NCBI RefSeq assembly: GCF_016107325.1
Contig: NZ_RCVT01000001.1
Coordinates: forward strand, 1,488,001 to 1,552,000
Direction: 5' to 3'
DNA: 64,000 nucleotides
From: Sphingomonas sp. MA1305
GTDB taxonomy: Bacteria > Pseudomonadota > Alphaproteobacteria > Sphingomonadales > Sphingomonadaceae
This document shows positions 16,042-24,842 of the stretch, piece by piece; position 1 is the stretch's first letter, and the number at the start of each line of letters is the position of its first letter. The position numbers and the translations under genes were made by a program. The notes beneath the pieces were generated by a model, which made no database searches, was not told the DNA's origin, and saw only the letters and a program-made list of their open reading frames with translations.

Positions 16042-17697
16042 TCAATGTCCTCCCTGCGGGGCCTGGCCCGTCTTGTTGGCACGCATCACCAGCACCAGCG
16101 GCGCGACGACGAGCACGACGATCATCAGCGTGCGGAATACGTCGAGAAAGGCGAGCATCGTCGCCTGCCGCTGCATCTGGCTGTACAGGACGGCCAGCGG
16201 CAGCGTGCCGGGGTCGCCCTGCCCGGCAAAGGTGCGGCCGGCGGTCGCGATCCATTGGTTGTAATTGGGGTCGAGCGGGTTGAGCGTGTTGACCAGCTCG
16301 CTCTGATGCTTCTGCAGGCCGTTTGACAACAATGTCTGCGACAGGCTGATGCCCATCGTACCGCCCAGGTTGCGCGCGACGTTGAGCAGGCTCGACGCCT
16401 GCGCGGTCTGGTTCTGGCGCAGTCCGACATAGGCGATCGCGTTGATCGGCACGAACAGGAAGGGCAAGGCCATCGCCTGATACAGGCGCGCCGTCGCCGC
16501 ATCCCAGAAAGTGATATCGGCATTGAGGTGCGACATGTTCCACAAGGCCGCCGCCTGGACGAGCAACGCCGGGAACAGCAGGAAGCGCACGTCGACCGCG
16601 CCGGCCAGTCGACCGGCGAAGGGCACCGCGATCAGTGTCGCGACGCCGCCCGCGGTGAGCGCCAGACCCGCATCGAGCGAGGAATAGCCGAGCACCTGCT
16701 GCAGCATCTGCGGGATGAGCTGGGTGGTGCCGAACAGGATCAGGCCGGTGATCGCCATCACGCCGATGGTCAGCGCGAAGTTGCGGTTCTTGAGCAGCTT
16801 GAGATCGACCACCGGATCGTCGTGATTGAGCTCCCAGATCACCAGTGCGATCAGCGATGTCGCGGCGATGATCGCCGAGCCGAGGATCAGCGGGCTGGAG
16901 AACCAGTCCTCGCGCTCGCCGCGGTCGAAGGTGATCTCAAGGAAGCCGAGGCCGAGCGCGACCAACGCGACGCCGATATAGTCGATACGCAGGCCGTTCT
17001 TGAACTTCTCCTTGCGGTCCTGCTGCACCTGCTCGGGCTCGTCGACGAAGATCTCGACCAGGAACCAGGCGGCAATGCCGACCGGTACGTTGATCAGGAA
17101 CACCCAATGCCAGGTCGAATATTCGACGATATAGCCGCCCAGCGTCGGCCCGAGCACCGGCCCCACCACGACGACGATGGCGAAGGCGGCGAAGGCCATG
17201 CCGCGCTTGGCGGGCGGGAAGGTGTCGGCGAGGATCGACTGTTCGACCGGCGCCAGGCCGCCACCGCCGATTCCCTGCATGACGCGGGCGAGCACCAGCG
17301 TCGACAGGTTCGGCGCGAGCCCGCAGAGCAGCGACGACAGGGTGAACAACGCGATCGAGATCAGGAAATAGCGTTTCCGCCCGATCGCGTCGGACAGCCA
17401 GCCGGAGATCGGGATGACGATGGCGTTGGCGACGAGATAGCTGGTCAGCACCCAGGTCGCCTGGTCGCTCGAGACCGACAGGCCTCCCGCGATATGATCG
17501 AGCGCGACATTGGCGATCGAGGTGTCGAGCACCTCCATGAAGGTCGGAATCGAGATGATCGCGACGATCAGCCAGGGCGAATAACGGCCCGCGGCGGAGC
17601 GACTCGGACTCCAGCCGCCGCCGGCGTCGCCGCCTTTACCCTTGCCGCCGCTACTCTTGCCACCGCCGCCCTTGCCGGCCGCGCTCTTGCTCGCCAC
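16042..17697 (-). CDS. emrB: DHA2-family MFS efflux pump EmrB
   Basis: A 551-residue proton-driven drug efflux permease with about 14 transmembrane segments. Motif C-like and antiporter signatures are visible (TFMEVLDTSIANVAL, VMQGIGGGG, VVVGPVLGPTLGGYI). GTG at 17697 was taken as the start because it lies 2 bases after the emrA stop and gives a full first helix. The N-terminal 40 residues are Lys/Gly-rich (Lys at 4, 9, 14, 19 and 21) with a single Asp, an unusual basic cytoplasmic tail. It works with EmrA and the outer-membrane factor encoded on either side. Confidence 0.92.
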   Translation of the reverse strand: MASKSAAGKGGGGKSSGGKGKGGDAGGGWSPSRSAAGRYSPWLIVAIISIPTFMEVLDTSIANVALDHIAGGLSVSSDQATWVLTSYLVANAIVIPISGWLSDAIGRKRYFLISIALFTLSSLLCGLAPNLSTLVLARVMQGIGGGGLAPVEQSILADTFPPAKRGMAFAAFAIVVVVGPVLGPTLGGYIVEYSTWHWVFLINVPVGIAAWFLVEIFVDEPEQVQQDRKEKFKNGLRIDYIGVALVALGLGFLEITFDRGEREDWFSSPLILGSAIIAATSLIALVIWELNHDDPVVDLKLLKNRNFALTIGVMAITGLILFGTTQLIPQMLQQVLGYSSLDAGLALTAGGVATLIAVPFAGRLAGAVDVRFLLFPALLVQAAALWNMSHLNADITFWDAATARLYQAMALPFLFVPINAIAYVGLRQNQTAQASSLLNVARNLGGTMGISLSQTLLSNGLQKHQSELVNTLNPLDPNYNQWIATAGRTFAGQGDPGTLPLAVLYSQMQRQATMLAFLDVFRTLMIVVLVVAPLVLVMRANKTGQAPQGGH

Positions 17698-17699
17698 GC

Positions 17700-18974
17700 T
17701 CAGCGGACCTTGACGGTCGGCACCACCGACATGCCCGGCCCGATCGGATAGCGGCGCGGATCGGGATCGCCGTCGCGATGATCGAATTCGATCCGGACCG
17801 GCACGCGCTGCACCACCTTGACGTAATTGCCGGTGGCGTTCTGCGGCGGCAGCACCGCGAACGCCTGACCCGCCCCACGCTGGATCGAGTCGACGTGGCC
17901 GTGGAATTCGACGTCCGGATAGGCATCGACCTTGATCGTCACGGCCTGGCCGATTCGCATCAGCGTCAGCTGCGTCTCCTTGAAATTGGCCGTCACCCAC
18001 ATCCGGTCCGGCACGATCGCGAGCAGCTGGCTACCCGGCTGCACATAGGAGCCCAAATTGACCTGGCGGTTGACCACCTGCCCCGGCACCGGCGCCTTGA
18101 CCTGCAGGTCGCCCAGCGTCGTATTCGCCTGCGACACCTGCGCCTTGCGGGCGCCGACCACGGCCTCGGCGGACTTCACCTGGCGCGTCGCCACGGTGAC
18201 CTGCGCCTCGGCGGCGTCGACCTGGCGGCGTGCGGCGGCCGCGTCGGACGCGGTCGAGCGCGCCTGGGCGCGCGCTTGGTCGAGCTGCTGCCCGGCGACG
18301 GCACTCGGGTCGAGCCGCAGCAATGCCTCGTAGCGGGCGAGATCGTTGCGCGCCTTTTCGGCGGCGGCGAGCGGCGCACGCGCGGCGGCGGCGGCCTGCT
18401 CGCGGTTGGCGATCGCGGCCGACACCTGCGCCAGTGCCTGTTGCACCTGCGCCTGCGACTGGACGACGTTCGCACGCGCCTCGGCGAGCTGCGCTTCCGG
18501 ACCCGACGGCTCGATCACCGCGAGCAGCCGCCCCGCCTCGACATGGCGGTTGTCGAGATCGGCGACCTGGATCAGCCGGCCGGCGGATTGCGCGGAGATG
18601 CGGACGATATGCGTGTCGACGAAGGCGTCGTCGGTCGATTCGAACTGGCGGGCGTGCAGATAGTAGAGCGTCCCGCCGATCACCAGCGTTGCGACGACGA
18701 CGATCAGGATGATCCAGAACAGCGGCTTCTTGAAGATCGATGGCTTCTTCTTGTCGCCGTCCTGATCGCCACCGTCCCCGTCGCCGTCCTCACCGTCGCC
18801 ATCGCCGTCGCTCTTGGCGTCGCCACCCTCGTCCTCGTCGGACTCGTCGTCGCCGCCCTTTCCGGACCGGTCGCGATCGTTCGTCTTGTCGGAATCGTGC
18901 CGCTTGTCGCCCGCGTGATCCTGGTCGTGCCCGTCGCCTGCGCCCTGATCGTGCGCGCGTTCGCCTTCGCTCAT
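17700..18974 (-). CDS. emrA: EmrA-type membrane fusion protein with long acidic tail
   Basis: A 424-residue HlyD/EmrA adaptor. Residues 1-82 form a cytoplasmic tail very rich in Asp, Glu, Gly and His (29 acidic residues in the first 74). A transmembrane helix lies at about 85-105, followed by the lipoyl halves, a long alpha-helical hairpin (about 170-280) and a beta-barrel (DLQVKAPVPGQVVNRQVNLGS). EmrA of Escherichia coli has only a short cytoplasmic segment, so the tail is unusual. It begins the efflux operon and may pair with the basic tail of EmrB. Confidence 0.9.
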   Translation of the reverse strand: MSEGERAHDQGAGDGHDQDHAGDKRHDSDKTNDRDRSGKGGDDESDEDEGGDAKSDGDGDGEDGDGDGGDQDGDKKKPSIFKKPLFWIILIVVVATLVIGGTLYYLHARQFESTDDAFVDTHIVRISAQSAGRLIQVADLDNRHVEAGRLLAVIEPSGPEAQLAEARANVVQSQAQVQQALAQVSAAIANREQAAAAARAPLAAAEKARNDLARYEALLRLDPSAVAGQQLDQARAQARSTASDAAAARRQVDAAEAQVTVATRQVKSAEAVVGARKAQVSQANTTLGDLQVKAPVPGQVVNRQVNLGSYVQPGSQLLAIVPDRMWVTANFKETQLTLMRIGQAVTIKVDAYPDVEFHGHVDSIQRGAGQAFAVLPPQNATGNYVKVVQRVPVRIEFDHRDGDPDPRRYPIGPGMSVVPTVKVR

Positions 18975-19057
18975 TGCGGCCCCTTTGCTCGCGCGCGGGT
19001 TTGTTGCCCGCCTGTTGCCGGATGTTAGACGCGGGATGCGGCAAAAAGTGCCGTGGG

Positions 19058-20560
19058 TCAGGCGACGCGACGCGTCCCCGCCTGGGTCAGGGGCGTGAAT
19101 TCCATCTCGTCATCGATCGAGCCATAGCGCAGCGCGAGCACGTCCAACGCGTAATTCTGGTTCAGTTTCCATGGCTTGCGAGAACCTTGCTGGGGCAGCA
19201 GGTGCATCGCGCGGGCAACGTAGCCCGACGTGAAATCAACGAACGGCAGTCGTGCCATGGCCGGGTCGGCGACGCGCGGCGTCACCCGCGCCATGCCCCG
19301 CCGCCGCATTGCCCGGAGCAACCGGCAGACGTAGCCCGCGACCAGATCCGCCTTCAACGTCCACGAGGCGTTGGTGTAGCCGAAGGTGTAGGACAGATTG
19401 GGCACGTCGGAGAACATCATCCCCTTGTACTGGACGCGGTTCGGCCAATCGACCGGCACGCCGTCGAGGGTGAAGCGGATGCCGCTGAGCAACTGCACCT
19501 CCAGCCCCGTGGCGGTGACGATGATGTCGGCCGGCAACTCGCTGCCGCTCGTCAGCCGGATGCCACCGGGGGTGAAGGTGTCGATCGTGTCGGTCACCAC
19601 GTCGGCGCGCCCAGCCTTGATCGCGTCGAACAGATCGGCATCCGGCACCAGGCACAGCCGCTGGTCCCAGGGCGCGTAGCGCGGCGTGAAATGGCTATCG
19701 ACGTCATAGTCCGAGCCGAGCTGGTCGCGCACCATCGCGATCAGCCGGCGCTTGAACCCCTCCGGCCGCTTGCGCGCGATCGTGTAGAACAGCTGGCCGA
19801 GCAGCACGTTCTTCCAGCGCGTCACGCCATAGGCCAGACGGTCGGGCAGGATGCGACGCAGGCCGTTGGCGATCCGGTCCTCGGCCGGCCGCGACACGAC
19901 ATAGGTCGGCGACCGCTGCAGCATCGTCACCTGCGCCGCCTTGCGCGCCAGTTCCGGGACCAGCGTCATCGCCGTTGCGCCGCTGCCGATCACGACGACG
20001 CGCTTGCCCGCATAGTCCAATGTCTCGGGCCAGAATTGCGGATGGACGATTTGGCCGGCGAACTGCTCCTGCCCGGCGAACGCGGGCGCATGGCCGCGCG
20101 CGTAATTGTAATAGCCGGAGCACAGGCACAGGAAATTGCAGCGGAAGCGCAATTCCGCCCCGTCCGGCCCCTCGACATCCACCGTCCAGCACGCCGTCTC
20201 GTCTGACCAGTCCGCTGCGGTCACCCGATGGCCGAACCGGATATGCCGGTCGATGCCATGCGTGCGGGCGGTATCCTCGATGTAGCGCCGGATCGACGGC
20301 CCGTCGGCGATCGCCTTGGCCGCGGTCCACGGCTGGAAGGCGAAGCCCAACGTGTGCATGTCGCTGTCGGAGCGGACACCGGGGTAGCGGAACAGGTCCC
20401 ATGTCCCGCCGATCGCCCCCCGCCCCTCCAGGATCGTGAAGGTGCGATCGGGGCAGTCGCGCTGCAGATGATAGGCCTGGCCGATCCCCGACAGGCCGGC
20501 TCCCACGATCACCACGTCGAAATGCTCGGCCACCGCCGCGCTCCTGTTGCTGACACTCAT
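19058..20560 (-). CDS. Flavin-containing (Baeyer-Villiger-type) monooxygenase
   Basis: A 500-residue NAD(P)/FAD-dependent oxygenase. The FAD site is VVIVGAGLSGIGQAYHLQ near the N-terminus, the type I BVMO-like fingerprint is FAGQIVHPQFWPE, and the NADPH Rossmann site is VVVIGSGATAMTLVPELA. GTWDLFRYPGVRSDSDMHTL is shared with ketone and aldehyde oxygenases. The substrate is unknown. It lies 83 bases upstream of the efflux operon on the same strand, so oxidised hydrophobic compounds might be the pump substrates; that is inference. Confidence 0.85.
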   Translation of the reverse strand: MSVSNRSAAVAEHFDVVIVGAGLSGIGQAYHLQRDCPDRTFTILEGRGAIGGTWDLFRYPGVRSDSDMHTLGFAFQPWTAAKAIADGPSIRRYIEDTARTHGIDRHIRFGHRVTAADWSDETACWTVDVEGPDGAELRFRCNFLCLCSGYYNYARGHAPAFAGQEQFAGQIVHPQFWPETLDYAGKRVVVIGSGATAMTLVPELARKAAQVTMLQRSPTYVVSRPAEDRIANGLRRILPDRLAYGVTRWKNVLLGQLFYTIARKRPEGFKRRLIAMVRDQLGSDYDVDSHFTPRYAPWDQRLCLVPDADLFDAIKAGRADVVTDTIDTFTPGGIRLTSGSELPADIIVTATGLEVQLLSGIRFTLDGVPVDWPNRVQYKGMMFSDVPNLSYTFGYTNASWTLKADLVAGYVCRLLRAMRRRGMARVTPRVADPAMARLPFVDFTSGYVARAMHLLPQQGSRKPWKLNQNYALDVLALRYGSIDDEMEFTPLTQAGTRRVA

Positions 20561-20594
20561 GTCAGCGACAAGATGCGCGTTGGTCGTCCTCGGC

Positions 20595-23500
20595 TCAATA
20601 GTCCTTGGAATATTTCAGCCGGACGTCGGAGCCGCCGAACGATCCGGTGGAGGTGAGCAGGCTGAGCGCCTTGGTCAGCGAAATCTCCAGCTGGGTCGCC
20701 GTGAAGCCGCGCGCGTCGGTGACCACTTCGACGTAGATGTCGTCGGTCAGATACTTGCCCGCCGCCAGGCTGGTGCCGCGCCCGGTCGCCTGATCGGCGC
20801 CGAGCACGCGCAGCCGGTCGAACCCGGTCGCCGAGCGCAGCTTGCCGAGCGGGTTGAGCCCGCCGCCGCCCGATCCGCGCAGGCTGTTGAGCGCGCTCGC
20901 CAGCTGGATCGCCTCGGTCGCCGACAGATTCTCCGGATTGGTGCCGAACAGCAGGCGGCTGAGCACTTCGTCCTGCGGCAGCGTCGGGGTCGAGGTGAAG
21001 CTGATCTGCGGCCGCTGGCCCGTGCCCGTGATCGCGATGATCGCGGTGATGCCGTTGGTCGTGGTCGACGCCTGGATGTTGATGTCCGGATCGGTCAGCG
21101 CACCGCCGCGGAAGCGGATGGTGCCGCGCGTCACCTCGAAGCGCTTGCCGGCGAACGAATAGGTGCCGCGGACGAGGTCCAGGCCGCCGCCGATCGTCGG
21201 CGCCGCCGAGGTGCCGCCGATGCGCAGGTCCATCGACCATTCGGATTCGAGGCCCATGCCCGACACGAACAGCTGGTTCTGCGCCCGCACCCTGAGGTCG
21301 AGCTTGATCACCTTGGCCGGCGCGGGCGGCGCGTTCGGCCGGTCGGTCGGCCGGGCGACGCGGATCTCGCTCTTGCGGCGGACGCCGGTCAGTTCCGGCA
21401 CCTCGGCCGCACCCTGACGGATGATTTGGTAGCGCGCTTCCGGCACGGTCAGGTCGCCCTTCAACAGCGCGCCGTCGCGGCCGTTGGTGAAGCGGATCGT
21501 GCCCGACGTGGTCGCCGCGATCGCATCGCTCTTCGCCAGCTGCGCATTGTTCAGCTGCGCCTGCACGTCGATCGGGAAGCCGCTGTCCGCCGCGAGGCCG
21601 ACCGTCCCCTGTGCCTGCACACTGCCGTCGCCGGCGCGCGCGGTCAGGCTGGTCAGCTCCAACCGGTCGTTGCTGAACCGGCCGGCGATCTTCATCTGCG
21701 ACAGGCGGGTCCCGTAGGTCTCGTTGTCGTAGGTCAGGTTGTCGGCGCGGATCAGGCCGTTGAGCTGCGGCGCGGACACCCGGCCGGAAAAGTCCGCGGC
21801 GACCGCGATCGGCCCGCTGAGCTGCTGCCCCGGCAGGGCGGCCAGGCTGAACAGCACCGCGGACGGACCGTTGTAGCGGATGCCGCCGGACAGCGGCGCC
21901 TGCATCAGGCGCGTCGTCCACGACCCCGATCCCGGCGGCAGCGGGCGCAACGTCGCCAGCATCCGCCCGACCGTCATCGTGCCGCGCTTGACCAGGGCCC
22001 GCGCCTCGCCACCGTCGGGCAGCAGGCGACCGACGAACTGGATATCAACCGGCTCTGACACCGCCGCCAGGCCGGTGCGCTGGAAGCCCGCGACGGTCAG
22101 CCGCGCGTCGGCCTGCGGGATCGCCGCGCCCTGCTGGCGATAGTCGAGGCTGCCGCTGACTGCCCCGGACAGGCCGAGGTTGGGGACGAAGGCGGACAGG
22201 ATCGATAGGTTCATCCGGTCGAGCCGGACCTGCGCCGCGGTGGTGCCGCCGCCGTAGGAACCGGCGAGCCGCGCCGAACCCGCCGTCGGCCCCTGGCCGA
22301 AGTCGATCCGCGTCGGTGCCAGCACATAGCCGGGCGCCGCCTGCGTGATCCGCGCCGGGTTGATCGTCCGGAACGGGATGCCGTTCGCCTGTCCCTGTAG
22401 CGCGACGAGATATTGCCCCGGCGACAGCTGGGCGTTGACCGCGACGCGTAGCGGCACGCCGCTCGACCCGGTCAGCACCGCCTGCGCCGTGCCGCGGCCG
22501 CCGCGATAATTCACCTTGGCGCGCATCGCCTGGATGACGAGGCCATTGTAGCGCGTGTCGCCGACCTGCACGTCGGCGATGACTTCCGGCGCCTTGGGAT
22601 AGAGGACGACGCTGGCGTTGACGAGCGCGCGGGCGATGGTGAAGTCCGCGGCGCCGGGGATGGTGGCGTTATAGGCGCGCGCGTTGACGTCGGCGCGTTG
22701 ATAGCCGCCCTGATCCGCTAGGCGCGCCGTGCCGCTGATCCCGCGCCCGGCGAAGGTCAGCTGACCGGCGAACGGCCCACGCGGCGTCGCCTGCACCTGC
22801 CCGCGCGCCGTGATGCCGGCGAGGACGAGGCTGCGCACGTCGAAGGTCAGGCGGGGGCTCGGCCGCACCAGCACGTCGGCGGTGAACGGGCCGTAATTGG
22901 TGCCGCCCTTGGCGGTCACCGCATAAGCGCCGTTCCGTCCGACGACCCGCGCCTCCAGATTGGCGAGACCGATGCCGACATTCGGCCGCGCCGCGCGGAG
23001 CACCACCACGGGTGCGTCGGCGCTGCCGGTGACCCGCGCCGACAACGGGCCATATTGCGTCGAATAGGCGTCGGCATCGACCAGCACCGCGCCATTGGCC
23101 GGATTGAAGCGCCCGTCGCCGCGCGTGACGCGGAACTGCGGGGCGTTGAGGCGCAGGTTGCGGAAGCTGACGATCCCTTCCGGGCTATAGCCGATGTCCG
23201 CCCGGACGATCGCATTGCCGCCGAGGAAGCTGCGCACGCCGCTGTTGAACAATTGCTGGGTGCGGGCGACGACACGGCCGGTGACGCCGAAGCCGCCGTT
23301 CGGCCCGGGCACCAATTTGGCGTCGGTGGTCAGGTCGATGATGCCGATGCTCTCGACCCGGTAGTTGTTGACCCGCCCCTTCAGTGCGCCGGTGTAGCGG
23401 CCGGTCGCGACATTGGCGACGACCACCGCGGTGGCGTCGATGTTGTCGGAACGGATGCGCAGGTTGTCGGACAGGATGTTCGGCATCGACACGGCAAAGT

Positions 23501-24842
23501 CGCCCTGGATGCGCACGTTGTTGGTCAGCCCGCCGACCGCGGCGTTGAGCCCGGTGACGCGCCGCGCCCGCGCCTTGACCGGCACCAGGATGCGGTCGGC
23601 ATTCACCCGCGCCAGCCCCTCGGCATAGACGTCCTGCACGACGGTGGTGCCGAAGCCGATCGTGCGGCCGCTGACCTTATAGTCGACCGTCGGCGTCGCG
23701 AAGGCGCCGTCGAGGACAACCCGCGCCCGCACGTCGCGGCCGTTGAGATTGGGAGCGATCGCGCCGGGCGTAAGCAACTGCGCGTCGACCGCGAAGTTGC
23801 CGAACCTGCTGTTGGCGAGATCGAGGATACCGCCCGCGTCCACCGCCAGCGCGCTGGAACGCGCCTTGATCCGCGTGTCGGCGCGACGCTGGTCGAGCGT
23901 CGTGTCGATCGCCAGGTCGAGCCGCGGCGCGGTCAGCCGTTCGACCGGCCCCTGCAGGTATAGGCCGGGCGTCGCATAGCCGCGCACCTCGATATGGCCG
24001 TTGCGGGCGGTGACGCCGAGGTCGGCGAGCTGCCCCGCGCCGAGCGTCGCGGCGGCGCGGCCCTGCCACGCCGCCCAGCTGCCGCGACCGTCGACGCTCA
24101 CGGTCAGCGGCGCCTTCAGCGACGCCATGGTCGCGACGACGCCGCCGGCCGGTGCGGCGAGCTTCACGTTGACGTCGAGCTTGTTCTGGTCCGGCACCGC
24201 GTCCAGCTTCAGCCGCAGCGTGTCGCCGCCGGCGATGCCCGGCCCGCGCAACGCGGCGGCATCGGCGACCAGTTGCGCGCGGCGGTCGGCGATATGGACG
24301 CTGCCGTCGATCCGGACGATATGCGTCTGCCCGGTCACCGGCTTCTGCAGCACCAGACGACCGACGTGCAGCCGGTTGACGTCGATGTCGAGGTCGGGAA
24401 GCAGCGGCTCGTTCTTCGGACTGGGCGGCGTCGCCTTGAGTTCCGGGCGTCGCGCCATCGTCACCAGGTCGGTCGACAAGGCGCGAACGTCGACATGGTT
24501 GCTGGCGAAGGCGAACGGCCGCCAGTCGACGCTCAGTCGCGGACTGGTCAGGAACACGCCCTTGGGATCGGCGACGCGCACGTCGGACAGGATCATCTCG
24601 CCATAGAGCGACCCGTCGATCCGTCCGACCTTGATGTTGAGGCCGGAGGCGGTGGTGTAATTGCCGATCCGGTTGGCGACGAAGCGGCGGCCGGGATCGG
24701 TATTGATCCCGAACACGACGATCGCGACGAGCAGCAGCAGCCCCAGGATCGCGATGCCGATCCACTTGAGGATACGCTGCCACCAGGGGCGGCGCACGAC
24801 GACCACGGTCTCGGTCGCGGCGGGCACGGTCTCGTCCACCAT
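20595..24842 (-). CDS. tamB: Translocation and assembly module protein TamB
   Basis: A 1415-residue AsmA-like envelope protein. One N-terminal transmembrane helix (about 25-46) is followed by a very long repetitive beta-rich region forming a hydrophobic groove, ending in the DUF490/TamB domain (GTYSFAGKRFEVTRGTIRF and VRLKYSKDY at the C-terminus). TamB spans the periplasm, and with TamA assists outer-membrane protein or phospholipid transport. Its ATG overlaps the tamA stop by one base (TGATG), so the pair is coupled. Confidence 0.93.
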   Translation of the reverse strand: MVDETVPAATETVVVVRRPWWQRILKWIGIAILGLLLLVAIVVFGINTDPGRRFVANRIGNYTTASGLNIKVGRIDGSLYGEMILSDVRVADPKGVFLTSPRLSVDWRPFAFASNHVDVRALSTDLVTMARRPELKATPPSPKNEPLLPDLDIDVNRLHVGRLVLQKPVTGQTHIVRIDGSVHIADRRAQLVADAAALRGPGIAGGDTLRLKLDAVPDQNKLDVNVKLAAPAGGVVATMASLKAPLTVSVDGRGSWAAWQGRAAATLGAGQLADLGVTARNGHIEVRGYATPGLYLQGPVERLTAPRLDLAIDTTLDQRRADTRIKARSSALAVDAGGILDLANSRFGNFAVDAQLLTPGAIAPNLNGRDVRARVVLDGAFATPTVDYKVSGRTIGFGTTVVQDVYAEGLARVNADRILVPVKARARRVTGLNAAVGGLTNNVRIQGDFAVSMPNILSDNLRIRSDNIDATAVVVANVATGRYTGALKGRVNNYRVESIGIIDLTTDAKLVPGPNGGFGVTGRVVARTQQLFNSGVRSFLGGNAIVRADIGYSPEGIVSFRNLRLNAPQFRVTRGDGRFNPANGAVLVDADAYSTQYGPLSARVTGSADAPVVVLRAARPNVGIGLANLEARVVGRNGAYAVTAKGGTNYGPFTADVLVRPSPRLTFDVRSLVLAGITARGQVQATPRGPFAGQLTFAGRGISGTARLADQGGYQRADVNARAYNATIPGAADFTIARALVNASVVLYPKAPEVIADVQVGDTRYNGLVIQAMRAKVNYRGGRGTAQAVLTGSSGVPLRVAVNAQLSPGQYLVALQGQANGIPFRTINPARITQAAPGYVLAPTRIDFGQGPTAGSARLAGSYGGGTTAAQVRLDRMNLSILSAFVPNLGLSGAVSGSLDYRQQGAAIPQADARLTVAGFQRTGLAAVSEPVDIQFVGRLLPDGGEARALVKRGTMTVGRMLATLRPLPPGSGSWTTRLMQAPLSGGIRYNGPSAVLFSLAALPGQQLSGPIAVAADFSGRVSAPQLNGLIRADNLTYDNETYGTRLSQMKIAGRFSNDRLELTSLTARAGDGSVQAQGTVGLAADSGFPIDVQAQLNNAQLAKSDAIAATTSGTIRFTNGRDGALLKGDLTVPEARYQIIRQGAAEVPELTGVRRKSEIRVARPTDRPNAPPAPAKVIKLDLRVRAQNQLFVSGMGLESEWSMDLRIGGTSAAPTIGGGLDLVRGTYSFAGKRFEVTRGTIRFRGGALTDPDINIQASTTTNGITAIIAITGTGQRPQISFTSTPTLPQDEVLSRLLFGTNPENLSATEAIQLASALNSLRGSGGGGLNPLGKLRSATGFDRLRVLGADQATGRGTSLAAGKYLTDDIYVEVVTDARGFTATQLEISLTKALSLLTSTGSFGGSDVRLKYSKDY

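Noticed and set aside
16528..17751. 407-codon plus-strand frame over emrB
   Set aside because: Antisense to a clear MFS transporter and extremely rich in Asp, Arg and Gln; no motif.
20547..22058. 503-codon plus-strand frame over tamB
   Set aside because: Shadow of tamB; no start signal and no recognisable domain.
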